20,278 nt of DNA from a virus, in IMG/VR virus record IMGVR_UViG_3300047319_000348, positions 1 through 20,278 of that record. The stretch is one strand, 5' to 3'. Both the position numbers and the translations under genes were made by a program. The notes beneath the pieces are model-generated. The model ran no database searches and was not told the DNA's origin. It saw only the letters and a list, made by a program, of their open reading frames with translations. Positions within the stretch are counted from its first letter, which is position 1; every line of letters starts with the position of its first letter. Below, piece after piece: positions 1 to 8,900 of this stretch.

Positions 1-74
1 TCAGCGGTCGCAATGCCGAGCGGCTGCGGCGCGTAGTCTGCGAGGTCGGCGTTCGTGAAGGAGTTCTTCGGCAT
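1..74 (-). CDS. Start of an unidentified phage gene (partial, runs off the left edge)
   Basis: Only the first 24 codons are inside the window, reading MPKNSFTNADLADYAPQPLG and onward, with no stop before the edge. The ATG shares its A with the TAA stop of the preceding gene (a TAATG overlap), and a GGTGG sequence lies about 6 bases upstream of the start, so the start is well placed. It follows three putative ejection-protein genes. In short-tailed phages this position often holds another, larger internal virion or ejection protein, but this is inference from gene order only. Too little sequence is present to assign a function. Confidence 0.7.
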   Translation of the reverse strand, partial: MPKNSFTNADLADYAPQPLGIATA

Positions 75-1033
75 TAGAGACCACCGGCTCCCGCTTCGAG
101 CTGGTCATGGACCGAGTTGTATTCCTCGGGCGTCTTGGCGCTCGAATACATCCGCAGCCACTGCTCGGCCGTATCGAGCGCACCACGCAATGCGGCCGGT
201 GACTGATTCGGGTTGAACAGCTCGTCGAAGCGCGCCTGCATCGCGGGCGACGACCCGCCGCGCGCCGCACCGTGAGCATACGCGAGGTTCGACTTCGTCA
301 GCGAGAGCTGCGTCTTGAACGCGTTGAACGCCTGCGAGCTACCCTTCGGGGTGAGCCCGAGGTATTCGGTCAGCGGGTCGAGGCCGGTTGCCGCCGCGCC
401 ACTTTCCACACGGCTGGTGAACGGCCCAATGGCCCCCTGCTTGTCGAGTTCGTCGAGCATCGCACGCGTGAACGGAATGCGCGAGGCGCCCGCCGCAGCG
501 GCGTGCATCTGCGCTTCAATCTGCTGCGCCGGTTTGCTCGGGGTCATGCCGATGGACATGCCGCCCTTGTCGTTGATGGTCGGATGAATGTCGTAGGCGC
601 CATTGCCGGTCGCGGAGGGGTTCGCACCCCCGCCCGCCCCGACTGCCGTGCCCGTGATAGCCGCTAGCGAGTCGCGGCTGTTCTGTGACTCGGTGTTCGC
701 CAGCTCCTGCGCGCCCTGTTCCTTCTGCTTTTCGAGTTCGAGCGCCGACTGGCCGGTCTGCCCCTGCAGCGCGAGCGCGCCTTGCTGCTTCACGCGCTCG
801 GGAGCCACCTGCGCCTCGATGTCCGCTGCGCGCTTCTGGTCAGCCGCCGACTGCAGGTCAGCCTCGGACAGGAAGCCGTGCGGGTCATCGGGGATGCCGA
901 GGAACTTCGCCAGGGCCGCAGCGTTGGCCGGGTTGCGATACGACCGCTTGGTGATGTCTCCCGGCCCTGAATCTTGGTAGAGCCCGCCCTTGGGGTCGAG
1001 GAGGATGGACAGTGCGTCGAGAGGATTCGGCAT
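74..1033 (-). CDS. Putative internal virion/ejection protein, 319 aa
   Basis: I place the start at the ATG of MPNPLDAL at 1033, preceded by GGGAG about 7 bases upstream, rather than at an upstream TTG at 1045 that lies inside the preceding gene. Residues 55-125 are rich in Ala, Gln, Glu and Lys and look like a long helix or coiled coil. A Gly/Ala/Ser-rich linker follows (about 126-150). A second helical part (about 165-310) contains LSLTKSNLAYAHGAARGGSS followed by an RFDELF segment. There are no signal peptide, membrane segments or catalytic motifs. Composition and its place at the end of the structural block suggest a protein packaged in the head and released at infection, or another minor virion protein. 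I do not recognise the family, so the role is an inference. Confidence 0.75.
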   Translation of the reverse strand: MPNPLDALSILLDPKGGLYQDSGPGDITKRSYRNPANAAALAKFLGIPDDPHGFLSEADLQSAADQKRAADIEAQVAPERVKQQGALALQGQTGQSALELEKQKEQGAQELANTESQNSRDSLAAITGTAVGAGGGANPSATGNGAYDIHPTINDKGGMSIGMTPSKPAQQIEAQMHAAAAGASRIPFTRAMLDELDKQGAIGPFTSRVESGAAATGLDPLTEYLGLTPKGSSQAFNAFKTQLSLTKSNLAYAHGAARGGSSPAMQARFDELFNPNQSPAALRGALDTAEQWLRMYSSAKTPEEYNSVHDQLEAGAGGL

Positions 1034-1034
1034 G

Positions 1035-1397
1035 TTAGCTCCCAAGTCCTTTAAGGGCGGCAGTCATTCGAGAAGGCGGGGCGCTGTGCTTCGCGCGGCC
1101 GTAGAAGCCCATCGCGCCAGTCGGGTCAATCGCGTCAGCCATGACCTTGCTCCGCAGCGCGCCACCGTTCTGCATGGTCTCGGCGGCAAACGGGTTGGTC
1201 GGGTCAGATGCGTAGGCGGTTTCGTCGGTCACCGCTTGCTGTCGTCCCTGGCCGGTCGCCTGGGTCCAGAGGTTCTCCAGGTTGCCGCCACGGAAGGTTT
1301 CATCGGACTGCGCGACCCCCGCCAACTGGTTCGGGTCGGCTGCGCCACCGGACAGGCTCAGGAGAATCTGTGCGAGACGTGAATTAGCTGCGCTCAT
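1035..1397 (-). CDS. Small unknown virion-module protein, 120 aa
   Basis: The ATG at 1397 lies one base after the TAA of the upstream gene (TAACATG), and the gene ends one base before the ATG of the next, so it sits in a tightly coupled trio. The start has only a weak Shine-Dalgarno (TGAG). The protein is mostly polar and helical, with a Gly/Gln-rich middle (NLWTQATGQGRQQA) and a C-terminal part containing AIDPTGAMGFYGRAK. No transmembrane segment or catalytic motif is visible. Its flanking genes are Ala/Gln-rich proteins that may be ejected with the DNA, and it probably belongs to the same structure, but I do not recognise it. Confidence 0.7.
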   Translation of the reverse strand: MSAANSRLAQILLSLSGGAADPNQLAGVAQSDETFRGGNLENLWTQATGQGRQQAVTDETAYASDPTNPFAAETMQNGGALRSKVMADAIDPTGAMGFYGRAKHSAPPSRMTAALKGLGS

Positions 1398-1398
1398 G

Positions 1399-2277
1399 TT
1401 AGTAACTCAGTCCGACGTTCAGTTTGCCGGAGATGCCCGAGAGAATCTGCATCAGCCGTTGCTGCTGCATCTGCTGCTCGGCTAGATTGATGTCCGCTTG
1501 CGTCTTGTAGGCTGTGAGCCCGAAGTCGTTCTGCGCGTTTGCCGCTGACTGCGCCAGCGAGTTCGCGGCGACCTGGGCACTGATGTCCTGGCCGCGCGCC
1601 GAGACGTCTTGCCCGCGCTGCGCGACACCCGCGTTGAGGTTCGCCTCTGCCTGCTTCTCTGCGAGGTCAGCGGTCTGCTGCGCGTTCTGTCGGGTCGTCT
1701 TGCCCAGTTCCTGCTGGCCCTGGTTGATGATGCCCGCCGACGCCATCGACTGTGAGCCCGAGCCGAGCATCCCCGAGGCGCCCAGTTCGGAGCGCAAGCC
1801 CCGCAGCGCGGCCTGGGACGTCTGTCCGACTTGGTCCTTCGCGGCGTTATACGCAGCCTGCTGCGCGTGCGAGGTGTCCGGCATGGTCAGCGGTGCAACC
1901 GAGGCCACGCTACGCCCACCTGTGCCCCCGCCAGCCGTCGACGGCTGCACGTAGGCTGGCGCGCTGCCCGCCCCTGACCCGCTGCCCGAGCTGGACGAGC
2001 TGGACATGATGCCATTCGGCCCGAGCAGGCCCATGTAGGCATCGAACAGCTTCTGCTCCTGCTCGTTCCCGATGTCCTGGATGCCCTGGGCGCGCGACGT
2101 GCCCGCAGTCGGGGAAAAGCCCCCGTTGCTGTTCGGCGCATAGCCCTGGCTGGCGTAGAGGTCGTTGGTGCTCGCAGCCGTGCGCTGGCGTGCCGCTAGG
2201 GCCGCAGCCTCGCGCGCCTTGGCGTCAGCGACCGACTGTTGCTGAACCTGGGTTGCATAATCCATGCCAGTTGCCAT
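1399..2277 (-). CDS. Putative internal virion/ejection protein, Ala/Gln/Ser-rich, 292 aa
   Basis: Starts at ATG 2277 with GAAGGA about 8 bases upstream. Another ATG four codons in is possible but has a poorer site. Residues 5-35 form an Ala-rich helix. A low-complexity Ser/Gly linker covers about 91-123, beginning with a run of six serines. Residues 135-280 are a long helical stretch rich in Ala, Gln and Asn, with a near-repeat RGQDVSARGQDISAQ at about 221-235. The segment LRGLRSELGASGMLGSGSQS resembles a short motif I associate with minor virion proteins of short-tailed phages. The extended helical, low-complexity make-up fits a protein that can unfold and pass through the tail. Function is inferred from composition and position, not from a recognised domain. 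Confidence 0.78.
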   Translation of the reverse strand: MATGMDYATQVQQQSVADAKAREAAALAARQRTAASTNDLYASQGYAPNSNGGFSPTAGTSRAQGIQDIGNEQEQKLFDAYMGLLGPNGIMSSSSSSGSGSGAGSAPAYVQPSTAGGGTGGRSVASVAPLTMPDTSHAQQAAYNAAKDQVGQTSQAALRGLRSELGASGMLGSGSQSMASAGIINQGQQELGKTTRQNAQQTADLAEKQAEANLNAGVAQRGQDVSARGQDISAQVAANSLAQSAANAQNDFGLTAYKTQADINLAEQQMQQQRLMQILSGISGKLNVGLSY

Positions 2278-2341
2278 CGTCGTGTCCTTCTTGTCCTAAA
2301 GTATGGACGATTTCGGGTCTAAATGTCCACTTTCACTCGAC
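2278..2341 (-). promoter_or_regulatory. Intergenic gap with an imperfect hairpin and a weak promoter-like pair
   Basis: This 64-base gap separates the fibre genes from the putative ejection genes and is one of the few real gaps in this half of the window. On the coding strand, TGGACA (2329-2324) and CATACT (2305-2300) are 18 bases apart and match the sigma-70 -35 and -10 consensus at 5/6 and 4/6 positions. The same bases form an inverted repeat, TGGAC/GTCCA extended by AAAG/CTTT past a 2-base bulge (2298-2333). No run of T follows it. It may be a weak promoter for the ejection genes, an RNA hairpin that adjusts expression, or chance. Confidence 0.25.
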
Positions 2342-2899
2342 TTAGAACTCGATTGCCGAAATCGAGATGTTCGTCGCCGCAGCGGTGCCCGCCACAATCG
2401 CGGCCAGGGTGATGTCAATCCAGTAAGCCGTGCCAGGGGTCAGGCCGGTGACCACGGCATTGCACGAGAACGGCTGCACCGTGTTCGCGGTCGTCGACTC
2501 GTTCACCGAGGAGATGGTGGTGCCGACTGCGTTGCCCGTCAGGGCTCCGGCGTTCGCGGGTGCGCTACCCGTGCCGTAGCGAATCTGCGCCTTGGCTCCG
2601 TTGCCAATCGACGTGCCCGAGTTCTGTAGGTTGCCCGAGATGATAAACAGGACGCGCCCGCTGGTCGCTGGCGTAATCGTGCCCGCGAGCCCCATCATCA
2701 GGCCGGTCGTGTTCGTGGTGCCGGTCGGGTTCGTCGGGGTGGCCTGATAGTTCGCGCTGCCACCCAGGAACACGGCTGCAAGCCCCGCATCATCGACGGT
2801 GGCGAGCTGCTTGCTGGCGTTGATGAAGAGAATGGTCTTCCCCGCCGCTGGAGTGGCAGGGGTCGCACCGTTGGTCAGAAGCAGTTGTGAAGCAGCCAT
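2342..2899 (-). CDS. Beta-rich tail-fibre or surface protein, 185 aa
   Basis: ATG at 2899 with GGGAG about 9 bases upstream, two bases after the stop of the preceding gene. The sequence is rich in Thr, Ala, Gly and Asn with alternating hydrophobic residues, typical of a beta-sandwich. The N-terminal 30 residues (QLLLTNGATPATPAAGKTIL then FINASKQLATVDDAG) resemble a linker and head domain often found at the start of phage fibre or surface proteins. The C-terminal half ends in GTAYWIDITLAAI and NISISAIEF, a beta-strand pattern I associate with small phage structural proteins. It is last in a run of five fibre-like genes and may form a tip, a cap or a small fibre. Family assignment is from pattern only. 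Confidence 0.75.
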   Translation of the reverse strand: MAASQLLLTNGATPATPAAGKTILFINASKQLATVDDAGLAAVFLGGSANYQATPTNPTGTTNTTGLMMGLAGTITPATSGRVLFIISGNLQNSGTSIGNGAKAQIRYGTGSAPANAGALTGNAVGTTISSVNESTTANTVQPFSCNAVVTGLTPGTAYWIDITLAAIVAGTAAATNISISAIEF

Positions 2900-2901
2900 A
2901 G

Positions 2902-3837
2902 TTACAGACTCCCGAGTGTGATGGCGATGACGTTGATGTTCGGGGTCGTCGTCGCTTTGTTTGCGGCAATGTAGCTCACGAGCAGCTCGTCTCCCGGTTC
3001 ACCGAAGTAGGCAATCTTGTAGCACTCCGCGCGCCCCGTCGTGGTGCTGGCCGAGTTGGTGCAGGTGTAGGTCTTCGTCGGCACGGCTCCGCTTCGCAGT
3101 GACACGGTGAGGACCGCATCGCATTCGAAGACGCCCGCGTAAAGCCGCAGCACGCGTTGCGCGCGGTCGGCGGGCACCCGGAATGCGTAGCCGTAGCCGT
3201 TCGCGTTCTGCGTGATGAGGACGCCGGTCGTATTCGATGACAGCGTCGAGCCGTTCGACGTATCATCCGCTGCCGCCGCCGACGAGAGCAACCCACTAGA
3301 GAACGTCGACAGGGTCGCACCTCCGTTGAGCAGCCAGCGGAAGCTCTTGAGAATCCAGCCGCCGATGCCCTTCGCGTGCGCGGGTGCCGCGTCAACCGGG
3401 TTCGTCGTCACCAGCGGATAGAACCAGTCAATCGTGCCCTCGGTGACGAGGTTCAGCGGCTGCGAGCCAATCGCCAGCACGTTCTCTGGGCTGATGACAA
3501 TCTTGCCGCACCGCTCGCGTGTCGAGGACAGGATTTCGAGAATGGAGCCGCTGCCAATCTCGTAGGAGATGCCCGCGCCAATCTCCATGAAGACGGGCAC
3601 GATGGTGCTGGTCCCGGCCACCAACGTCGCGTTCGACGCGATGACCTGATTGGACGCAGCGGTGCTGCCGACAATCTTCACCCAGGCCGAGCCGTCCCAC
3701 ACGTAGGTGTCGGGCTCGCTGTCAGTGACGAACCAGATGTAGAGCACCTTGCTCGATGCAGCCGGTGCGGGCGTGAACGCGATGCGCGCGGCGTTCGTCC
3801 CATACTGGATGATTTTGTTAAGAGAGGTATCACTCAT
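2902..3837 (-). CDS. Putative tail-fibre or receptor-binding protein, 311 aa
   Basis: The ATG at 3837 overlaps the TGA of the upstream gene (ATGA), with no clear Shine-Dalgarno, so it is probably translated by re-initiation. Residues 30-56 contain YIWFVTDSEPDTYVWDGSAW, the short YVWDG.SW type of strand pair common in phage fibre proteins. The middle (about 60-150) is beta-rich. Residues 155-311 look like a separate beta-sandwich: a hydrophobic WILKSFRWLLNGG strand, a Ser-rich stretch, then YGYAFRVPADRAQRVLRLYA and VLTVSLRSGA. This C-terminal pattern resembles galactose-binding-like jelly rolls, which would fit sugar binding at the host surface. It lies among other fibre genes. The receptor is unknown, and the sandwich assignment is an inference. 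Confidence 0.75.
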   Translation of the reverse strand: MSDTSLNKIIQYGTNAARIAFTPAPAASSKVLYIWFVTDSEPDTYVWDGSAWVKIVGSTAASNQVIASNATLVAGTSTIVPVFMEIGAGISYEIGSGSILEILSSTRERCGKIVISPENVLAIGSQPLNLVTEGTIDWFYPLVTTNPVDAAPAHAKGIGGWILKSFRWLLNGGATLSTFSSGLLSSAAAADDTSNGSTLSSNTTGVLITQNANGYGYAFRVPADRAQRVLRLYAGVFECDAVLTVSLRSGAVPTKTYTCTNSASTTTGRAECYKIAYFGEPGDELLVSYIAANKATTTPNINVIAITLGSL

Positions 3838-4334
3838 GGTGTATACGTCACGTAGATGAAGCTCCCGAACCCGTCATCGAGGGGCGCGGGAGTTGGGGTT
3901 GCGCCATCGCTAGCGACGACATAGTCAGCCGTCGCCCCGCCTGTCAGCGCAATCGTGATGCCGTGCGCTGAGTTCGTAATCGTGATGCCCGTGCCTGCGG
4001 TCAGGTTCGCCAGGGCCAACGAGTGGTCGCTGGTCGCCCCAATCAGCAGTTGTCCGTCGAGCGCACCCGACGCGTCGATGCCGGTGCCGCCCCGTGCCGG
4101 GGACAGCGTCCCGACCCACCCGAGGACCAGCTCCACAGCCTGCAGGAGCGCATGGTCCGAATCCCCGACCAGCGTCAGCGTGACGTTGGTATCATCCTGC
4201 TCGGTGAGCGCCGCCGACTGCACAACGACGTTCCGCTGCACCTTGAACAGCGTCTGCAGCATGTCGTCGAGGTCGACGACCTGCTTGGGCGTGAGCGGCC
4301 ACGACAGCTTGTGCTGTTGCGGGCGGTTTGCCAT
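3834..4334 (-). CDS. Short tail-fibre protein with GGTG / LTAGTGI repeat motif, 166 aa
   Basis: The ATG at 4334 shares its A with the TAA of the upstream gene (TAATG). Residues 1-75 are mostly helical (PKQVVDLDDMLQTLFKVQRN), possibly a trimeric coiled coil or attachment region. Residues 76-132 hold the phage fibre signature: LSPARGGTGIDASGALDGQL, then LLIGA and LTAGTGITITNSAHGITIAL. This GGTG...GQLLIG...LTAGTGI.I arrangement is widespread in tail fibres and baseplate-linked fibre proteins, where it forms beta-structured shafts. The last 30 residues are a short beta-rich tail. It probably forms a slender connecting segment or small fibre within the tail appendage. The overlap with both neighbours suggests a fixed translation ratio. 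Confidence 0.82.
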   Translation of the reverse strand: MANRPQQHKLSWPLTPKQVVDLDDMLQTLFKVQRNVVVQSAALTEQDDTNVTLTLVGDSDHALLQAVELVLGWVGTLSPARGGTGIDASGALDGQLLIGATSDHSLALANLTAGTGITITNSAHGITIALTGGATADYVVASDGATPTPAPLDDGFGSFIYVTYTP

Positions 4335-5932
4335 TACCGGCGCCCCACCGTGTGGACGTTGTCCAGCTCGAAGCCTTCAATCGCCACGTCGACGCCTACT
4401 TCAGCGTTCGCGTATTCGAGGAGCATCCATTTGCCGGTGCCGAGCCGCCCCTTGCGGTCGCGCGCCTTCGTCAGGTCGAACGTCTGCGTGAGCAGGTTCG
4501 CGGTGCCCAGGTCACCGACGCGCGAGCGCACCGTCAGCGTGCCCGACGCCATTGGCTTGTAGAGCATCGACAGCTTGCCGAAATACTTCTCCTGGTCAGG
4601 ATACGCGGCATCGTGCGCCTGCGAGATGACCTCGAAGTCGATAGCGGTCGCCGCGCCATCGGTGCGCGTGTCCTGCTCCTGGAACACGAAGCCCGAGCCC
4701 GAGCCCAGGACCGGGGGCAGGTTCGAGCCCGTGATGGTCGGTGCCAGCGAGAACACCGACGTCGGCGCGAACGCGTCCGTCTTGTGCGGCCCCCACCACG
4801 TCCCGGTCTTGAGGTCGTATTCAATCCAGCGGTCGATGACGTTCGAGCCCGCCGCTGCCAGGAACAGGCGATACTTCAGCCGGATGGGGTCCACGTAGGC
4901 GAACGCCGACGAGAACAGCTCTCGGTTGAACGTGTCGTCCTTCGTGAACCAGCTCCGCACCTTGTCGTCGGTGATGGAGTGGAGCCCCGTGTCATTCCAA
5001 ATGTAGACCCCGTCATACCAGAGCCAGAACACCGTGTCGCGGTAGATGGCGACCGAGCCCTGGTCGAGGATGCCGAGGTTCTCACTGAGGCGCACCGTAT
5101 CGAAGTCGATGGTGCCGTCGACGTTCTGTGTGCCGGTGCCGGTAATCTGCCAAATCTGCTCGCGGCGCGCACACCCGAGCGCGTCCCGGCGCGCCGCCAG
5201 TGCGGTGATGCCGACCGAGTCCGAGCCGAGTGCGCCGATGGGAATCGAGTTCGACGCGGGCCACGCATAGCGCACGCCCGCCTCGGAGTAGAGCACGTAG
5301 TCGTGCTGGTCGCCGGGAACGCCAAACAGCCGTCCTCGGAAGTCTGCGATGTGCGTCAGGTAGGGTGGCGTGCCGAGCACGGGCGCCGCGACGAGCGACA
5401 GCTCCGCGTCGGAGAGGTCATCGGCCACCGATGTGATGACGTTGCCGTCGAGGTCAATCCACTCGAACAGGACCGCGCCATCGGACGTCGGTCGATAGAG
5501 CCGCCGCCCCGTGATGTTGTCCGGCGACAGGTCCAGGTTCGACGCCTGGAGAAACTTGTTCGTAATCGTCACCGACGACGAAGCAGGCGAGTAGCCCGAC
5601 TCCGCAATGATGTTGCCGAAGTCATCGGTGACGATGAACGTGTAACGGACGCCGTTATACGTGCCTGACAACGTGCCCCCGTTGACGGCTGCGAGAACCG
5701 GCGCGAGCCGTGGAGGCAAGGGTGCCAGGGTGCGAACAATGCCGTTGCCGTCGATGGTCAGCGGCTGACTGGGTGTGTTGACCAGGACGACGATGTCGGT
5801 GAACGTGTGAAAGCGCGGCGTCTTCAGCGTCGACAACGTCACCCCAGGCGGCAACGTCAGCGGCGCCGACACACTCCCGTCCTCGTTGATGAACTGGAGG
5901 TTCGCGCCAGCCTGGATGAGTGTGAATGCCAT
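4334..5932 (-). CDS. Tail nozzle / stabilisation-like beta-propeller protein, 532 aa
   Basis: Starts at ATG 5932 in a TAATG overlap. Residues 85-180 match a fibronectin-like pattern common in short-tailed phage tail proteins: YTFIVTDDFGNIIAESGYSP, then TGRRLYRPTSDGAVLFEW, then DDLSDAEL. Residues 190-330 carry the propeller-type signature: ADFRGRLFG, LYSEAGVRYAWPASNSIPIG, ITALAARRDALG, QIWQITG, SENLGILDQGSVAIYRDTVF and FWLWYDGVYIWND. The C-terminal 180 residues are beta-rich. This arrangement resembles the tail nozzle proteins of podoviruses (T7 gp12 and P22 gp10 types), which close or extend the tail tube and hold the fibres. The canonical N-terminal RKRPG segment is not in this protein but in the 94-aa gene two positions upstream. 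I am confident it is a tail structural protein, less so of the exact counterpart. Confidence 0.85.
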   Translation of the reverse strand: MAFTLIQAGANLQFINEDGSVSAPLTLPPGVTLSTLKTPRFHTFTDIVVLVNTPSQPLTIDGNGIVRTLAPLPPRLAPVLAAVNGGTLSGTYNGVRYTFIVTDDFGNIIAESGYSPASSSVTITNKFLQASNLDLSPDNITGRRLYRPTSDGAVLFEWIDLDGNVITSVADDLSDAELSLVAAPVLGTPPYLTHIADFRGRLFGVPGDQHDYVLYSEAGVRYAWPASNSIPIGALGSDSVGITALAARRDALGCARREQIWQITGTGTQNVDGTIDFDTVRLSENLGILDQGSVAIYRDTVFWLWYDGVYIWNDTGLHSITDDKVRSWFTKDDTFNRELFSSAFAYVDPIRLKYRLFLAAAGSNVIDRWIEYDLKTGTWWGPHKTDAFAPTSVFSLAPTITGSNLPPVLGSGSGFVFQEQDTRTDGAATAIDFEVISQAHDAAYPDQEKYFGKLSMLYKPMASGTLTVRSRVGDLGTANLLTQTFDLTKARDRKGRLGTGKWMLLEYANAEVGVDVAIEGFELDNVHTVGRR

Positions 5933-8900
5933 TATTGCACCAGCCCCACGGTCGGGATGGGCGCCCGCTGCGCGCCGACGAGTTCAGCGGTGAGGTCGAG
6001 CCACGTCACGCCATCGTCCGACGTGGTGATGAGCGCCGCTGCCTGGGTCGTCGAGCCGCCATACGCAAAGACCTGCTTGACAGCCTTGAACAGCAGAATG
6101 AAGGGGCGCAGCGTGCCCGATGCTCCATTATAGACCGTCGACCATGCCGTCCCGTTGAACTGGTAGATTTTGGCGATATTCGTCGCGTCCGCGTTGAAGT
6201 AGGACGCGTAGATGAAGCCGTTGTCGACCAGCATCGAGGGGAAGCGGTTGTTGACCGCTGCCGCGCCGCCCGTGGCCGTCAACGAGGTCGTCCAGGTGCC
6301 CGACGAATCGCGTTTGTAAACGTGCGCGAAGTTCCCGACCGTGTTGTCGGTGCCGACGTAGAGTTCGCCCTGGTAGCTGACCATCGAGACCGCGCCACCC
6401 GCCGCCAGGACGTGGTCCGTCGTCCAGGCTGTGTCGAGCCCTGGGCGAATGTAGTAGATGGTCCCGGCGCTGCCGTCGCCCTTGTTCGTCCCGACCCACA
6501 GGCGCCCCATGTGCCACACCATCGCGTAGGGCACCTCGCCCGCCGAGAAGCCGGTCGACAACTGCGCCAGCTCGGTCGTCAGCGGATTGAAGGTGAACAC
6601 GCGACCGGCGAAGTTGGCCGAGGTCGTGCCGCTGTCGAACGACGTCAAGTAGACGATGCCCGCATTCAGCAGCATCGAGACGATGGCTTGCGAGATGGTC
6701 GCACCCGAGTTCGGGATGTTGCCGACGAGCCGGTCGGTCACGCCATCGAACAACCGAATCGGCGGCTGGTCCGTGCTGACCACGTAGTCGTTGCCGGGGT
6801 AGATAATGTGGTTGTGGAACGTCACCGACGCTCCCGGCGACCCACCGAACTTCGCAGAGAACGCCGACAGCTTGTCCCAGTCGCGTGGTGGGCGCGGACG
6901 TCCGTTGAACGTCGTCACCTGCACGTTCCCGGCGAACGCCTCGTCGCTGTAATACCAGCCGCGCACCACGTCAGGGATGAATGGTCCCGGCGCCGCTTGC
7001 TCGGTCGGCGCGGTCGCCACGTCGACCACCTGTCCCGACCAGCCGCCAGGGTTGATAGCTCCGGCGATGACGAAGACGTGGTAGACGACTGCGTTCGTGT
7101 TCAGGTTCGAGGCGACGGTAATCTGGTTGAGGTCGCCCCCGGTAATGCCGGTCGTGATGATAGTGCCCGCAATGCCCGCACTGTTCGTGCCGGTGAAGCC
7201 GGGGTCGCGGTAGACGCACCCGCCCGAAGTCTCGGGGAAGATGAAGGCCAGCAAGGGCGAACGCCCACCGAGCGCGACCGCGATGTTGCGCGCACCCGTG
7301 CCGTCACCCGTGTAGGTGAGGATGTCGACCGAGCCGCTGTCCCCGTTCTGGTCGGTGTCTCGCCAGCACGAGAACTGTGAGCCCACCCCCGTGCGCTGCA
7401 CGCTGGAGTCGACGTTCAGCGAGCCAACGCCACAGGTGAACTTGTTCGTCGTCGTGTTGCCGGTGATGGTCGAGGCGACTAGCGCAGCCATCGCACTGTC
7501 CGCATACCACTGCTGGTTCACACCCGTGTCTGGGGCTTCGCGTCCACCGAACGCCGCACCGATGGAGAACAGCGGGTCCGCGAGCAGACACAAGTTCTGC
7601 GCGGTGCCCGCCGACTGCGAGAAGCCCGCCATCTCAGCGTTACACATGAAGCGCATCGCGGTATCCGAGACCGCGACATACTGATACGTGAGCCCGTTGC
7701 CGTTGAGCACGGTATCCGTGCCGGACAACTTCATCGTCGTCGGGGAGAGCCCCGAGACATTCACGCCTTCGAGCAACGAGCCATTCGCGGAGTCGATTGC
7801 CATCGGACTCACGCGCGTTGACCACCACAGGCGCGTCGGCGCCGAGGCGGCAACCTTGCGGATGAAAATCCAATGCACCGGCTGGACGAAGGAAATCTCC
7901 TGGCCCGCCCCAGTGCCGGTGTATTGTCCGCTGTAGACCACGAACGGGGCGGGCGGCGGGGCAACAGCCAACGACGCCTGCGACTTCGGGTAGGGCGAGT
8001 TGTGGACCTGCGGGTTCGGGCGCGGCGTATCGACGGACGCAGGCAAGTCCTCGCGTCCCCAGTAGCCGAGACACTCTACCTGCACCGACAGGAGGGCCAT
8101 CTTGATGGTGCCGCCAATCGTGCCAGGGTTGAGAATCAAGTCGAGCTGGTCGAGCGGGGTCGGCTGCGTCAGTCCGGCTGGCAGACCCTGCATGAGGATG
8201 GTCGAGACGAACCCGGCGCCGGAGTTGATAAGGGTGACCGTGCTCAGCGCCTCGGTCTCCACGACGCCAGCAACAGTCGCCTGTGAACCGAGCTGCGCGG
8301 TCGCGGATGTGTTCGCGGAGTTCTGATAAGCCGCGATGCACCACGCTGCAACCCCAAGCCGCTGGTCAGGAATCGCCTGTAGCAGGTCCGTCGTGATGGC
8401 GAGCCGTGACGCCGAGGTTGCCGTCGACATGAACGAGGTCAGCGTGTCGCCGGGAACCACGAAGTCGTTCAGGAGGTTCTCATACTTCCCGGTCCAGTTG
8501 ACGCTGGTATCGGCACGCAGGCCACTCGCGCGCACCTGGAAGACGTGCGAGCCATAGAGCCAGTCGGGCGAGTTCTCCAGGAACCCCCCGTCGATGATGT
8601 TCCCCGAGAAGAAGTTGATGGGGTTCAACCCACGGCAAATCCAATCGTCGATGTCGTAGTCGAGCGTCGAGTCCGTCGTGGCGATGAGCGTCGAGTTGGT
8701 GATGAGGTCGCCCCCAATCGCAGCCGTCGACAGCACGAGGCCCGCGCCTCCACCGATGGGATACTCCGCATTCGGCCCCGTGAAGGCACCCGTGCCGTCC
8801 ACCGATGGGCCTTCGCCACGAATCGAGACAATGGCGAGCCCCGACCGACTATCCGCCGCTGCCTCTCCGAACTTGAAGCAGATGTCGATGCGATACCAGC

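Noticed and set aside
4328-7380. Long plus-strand open frames (446 and 484 codons) opposite the tail genes
   Set aside because: Arg-rich, low-complexity translations without domains, antisense to well-supported tail proteins. They are by-products of high GC content.
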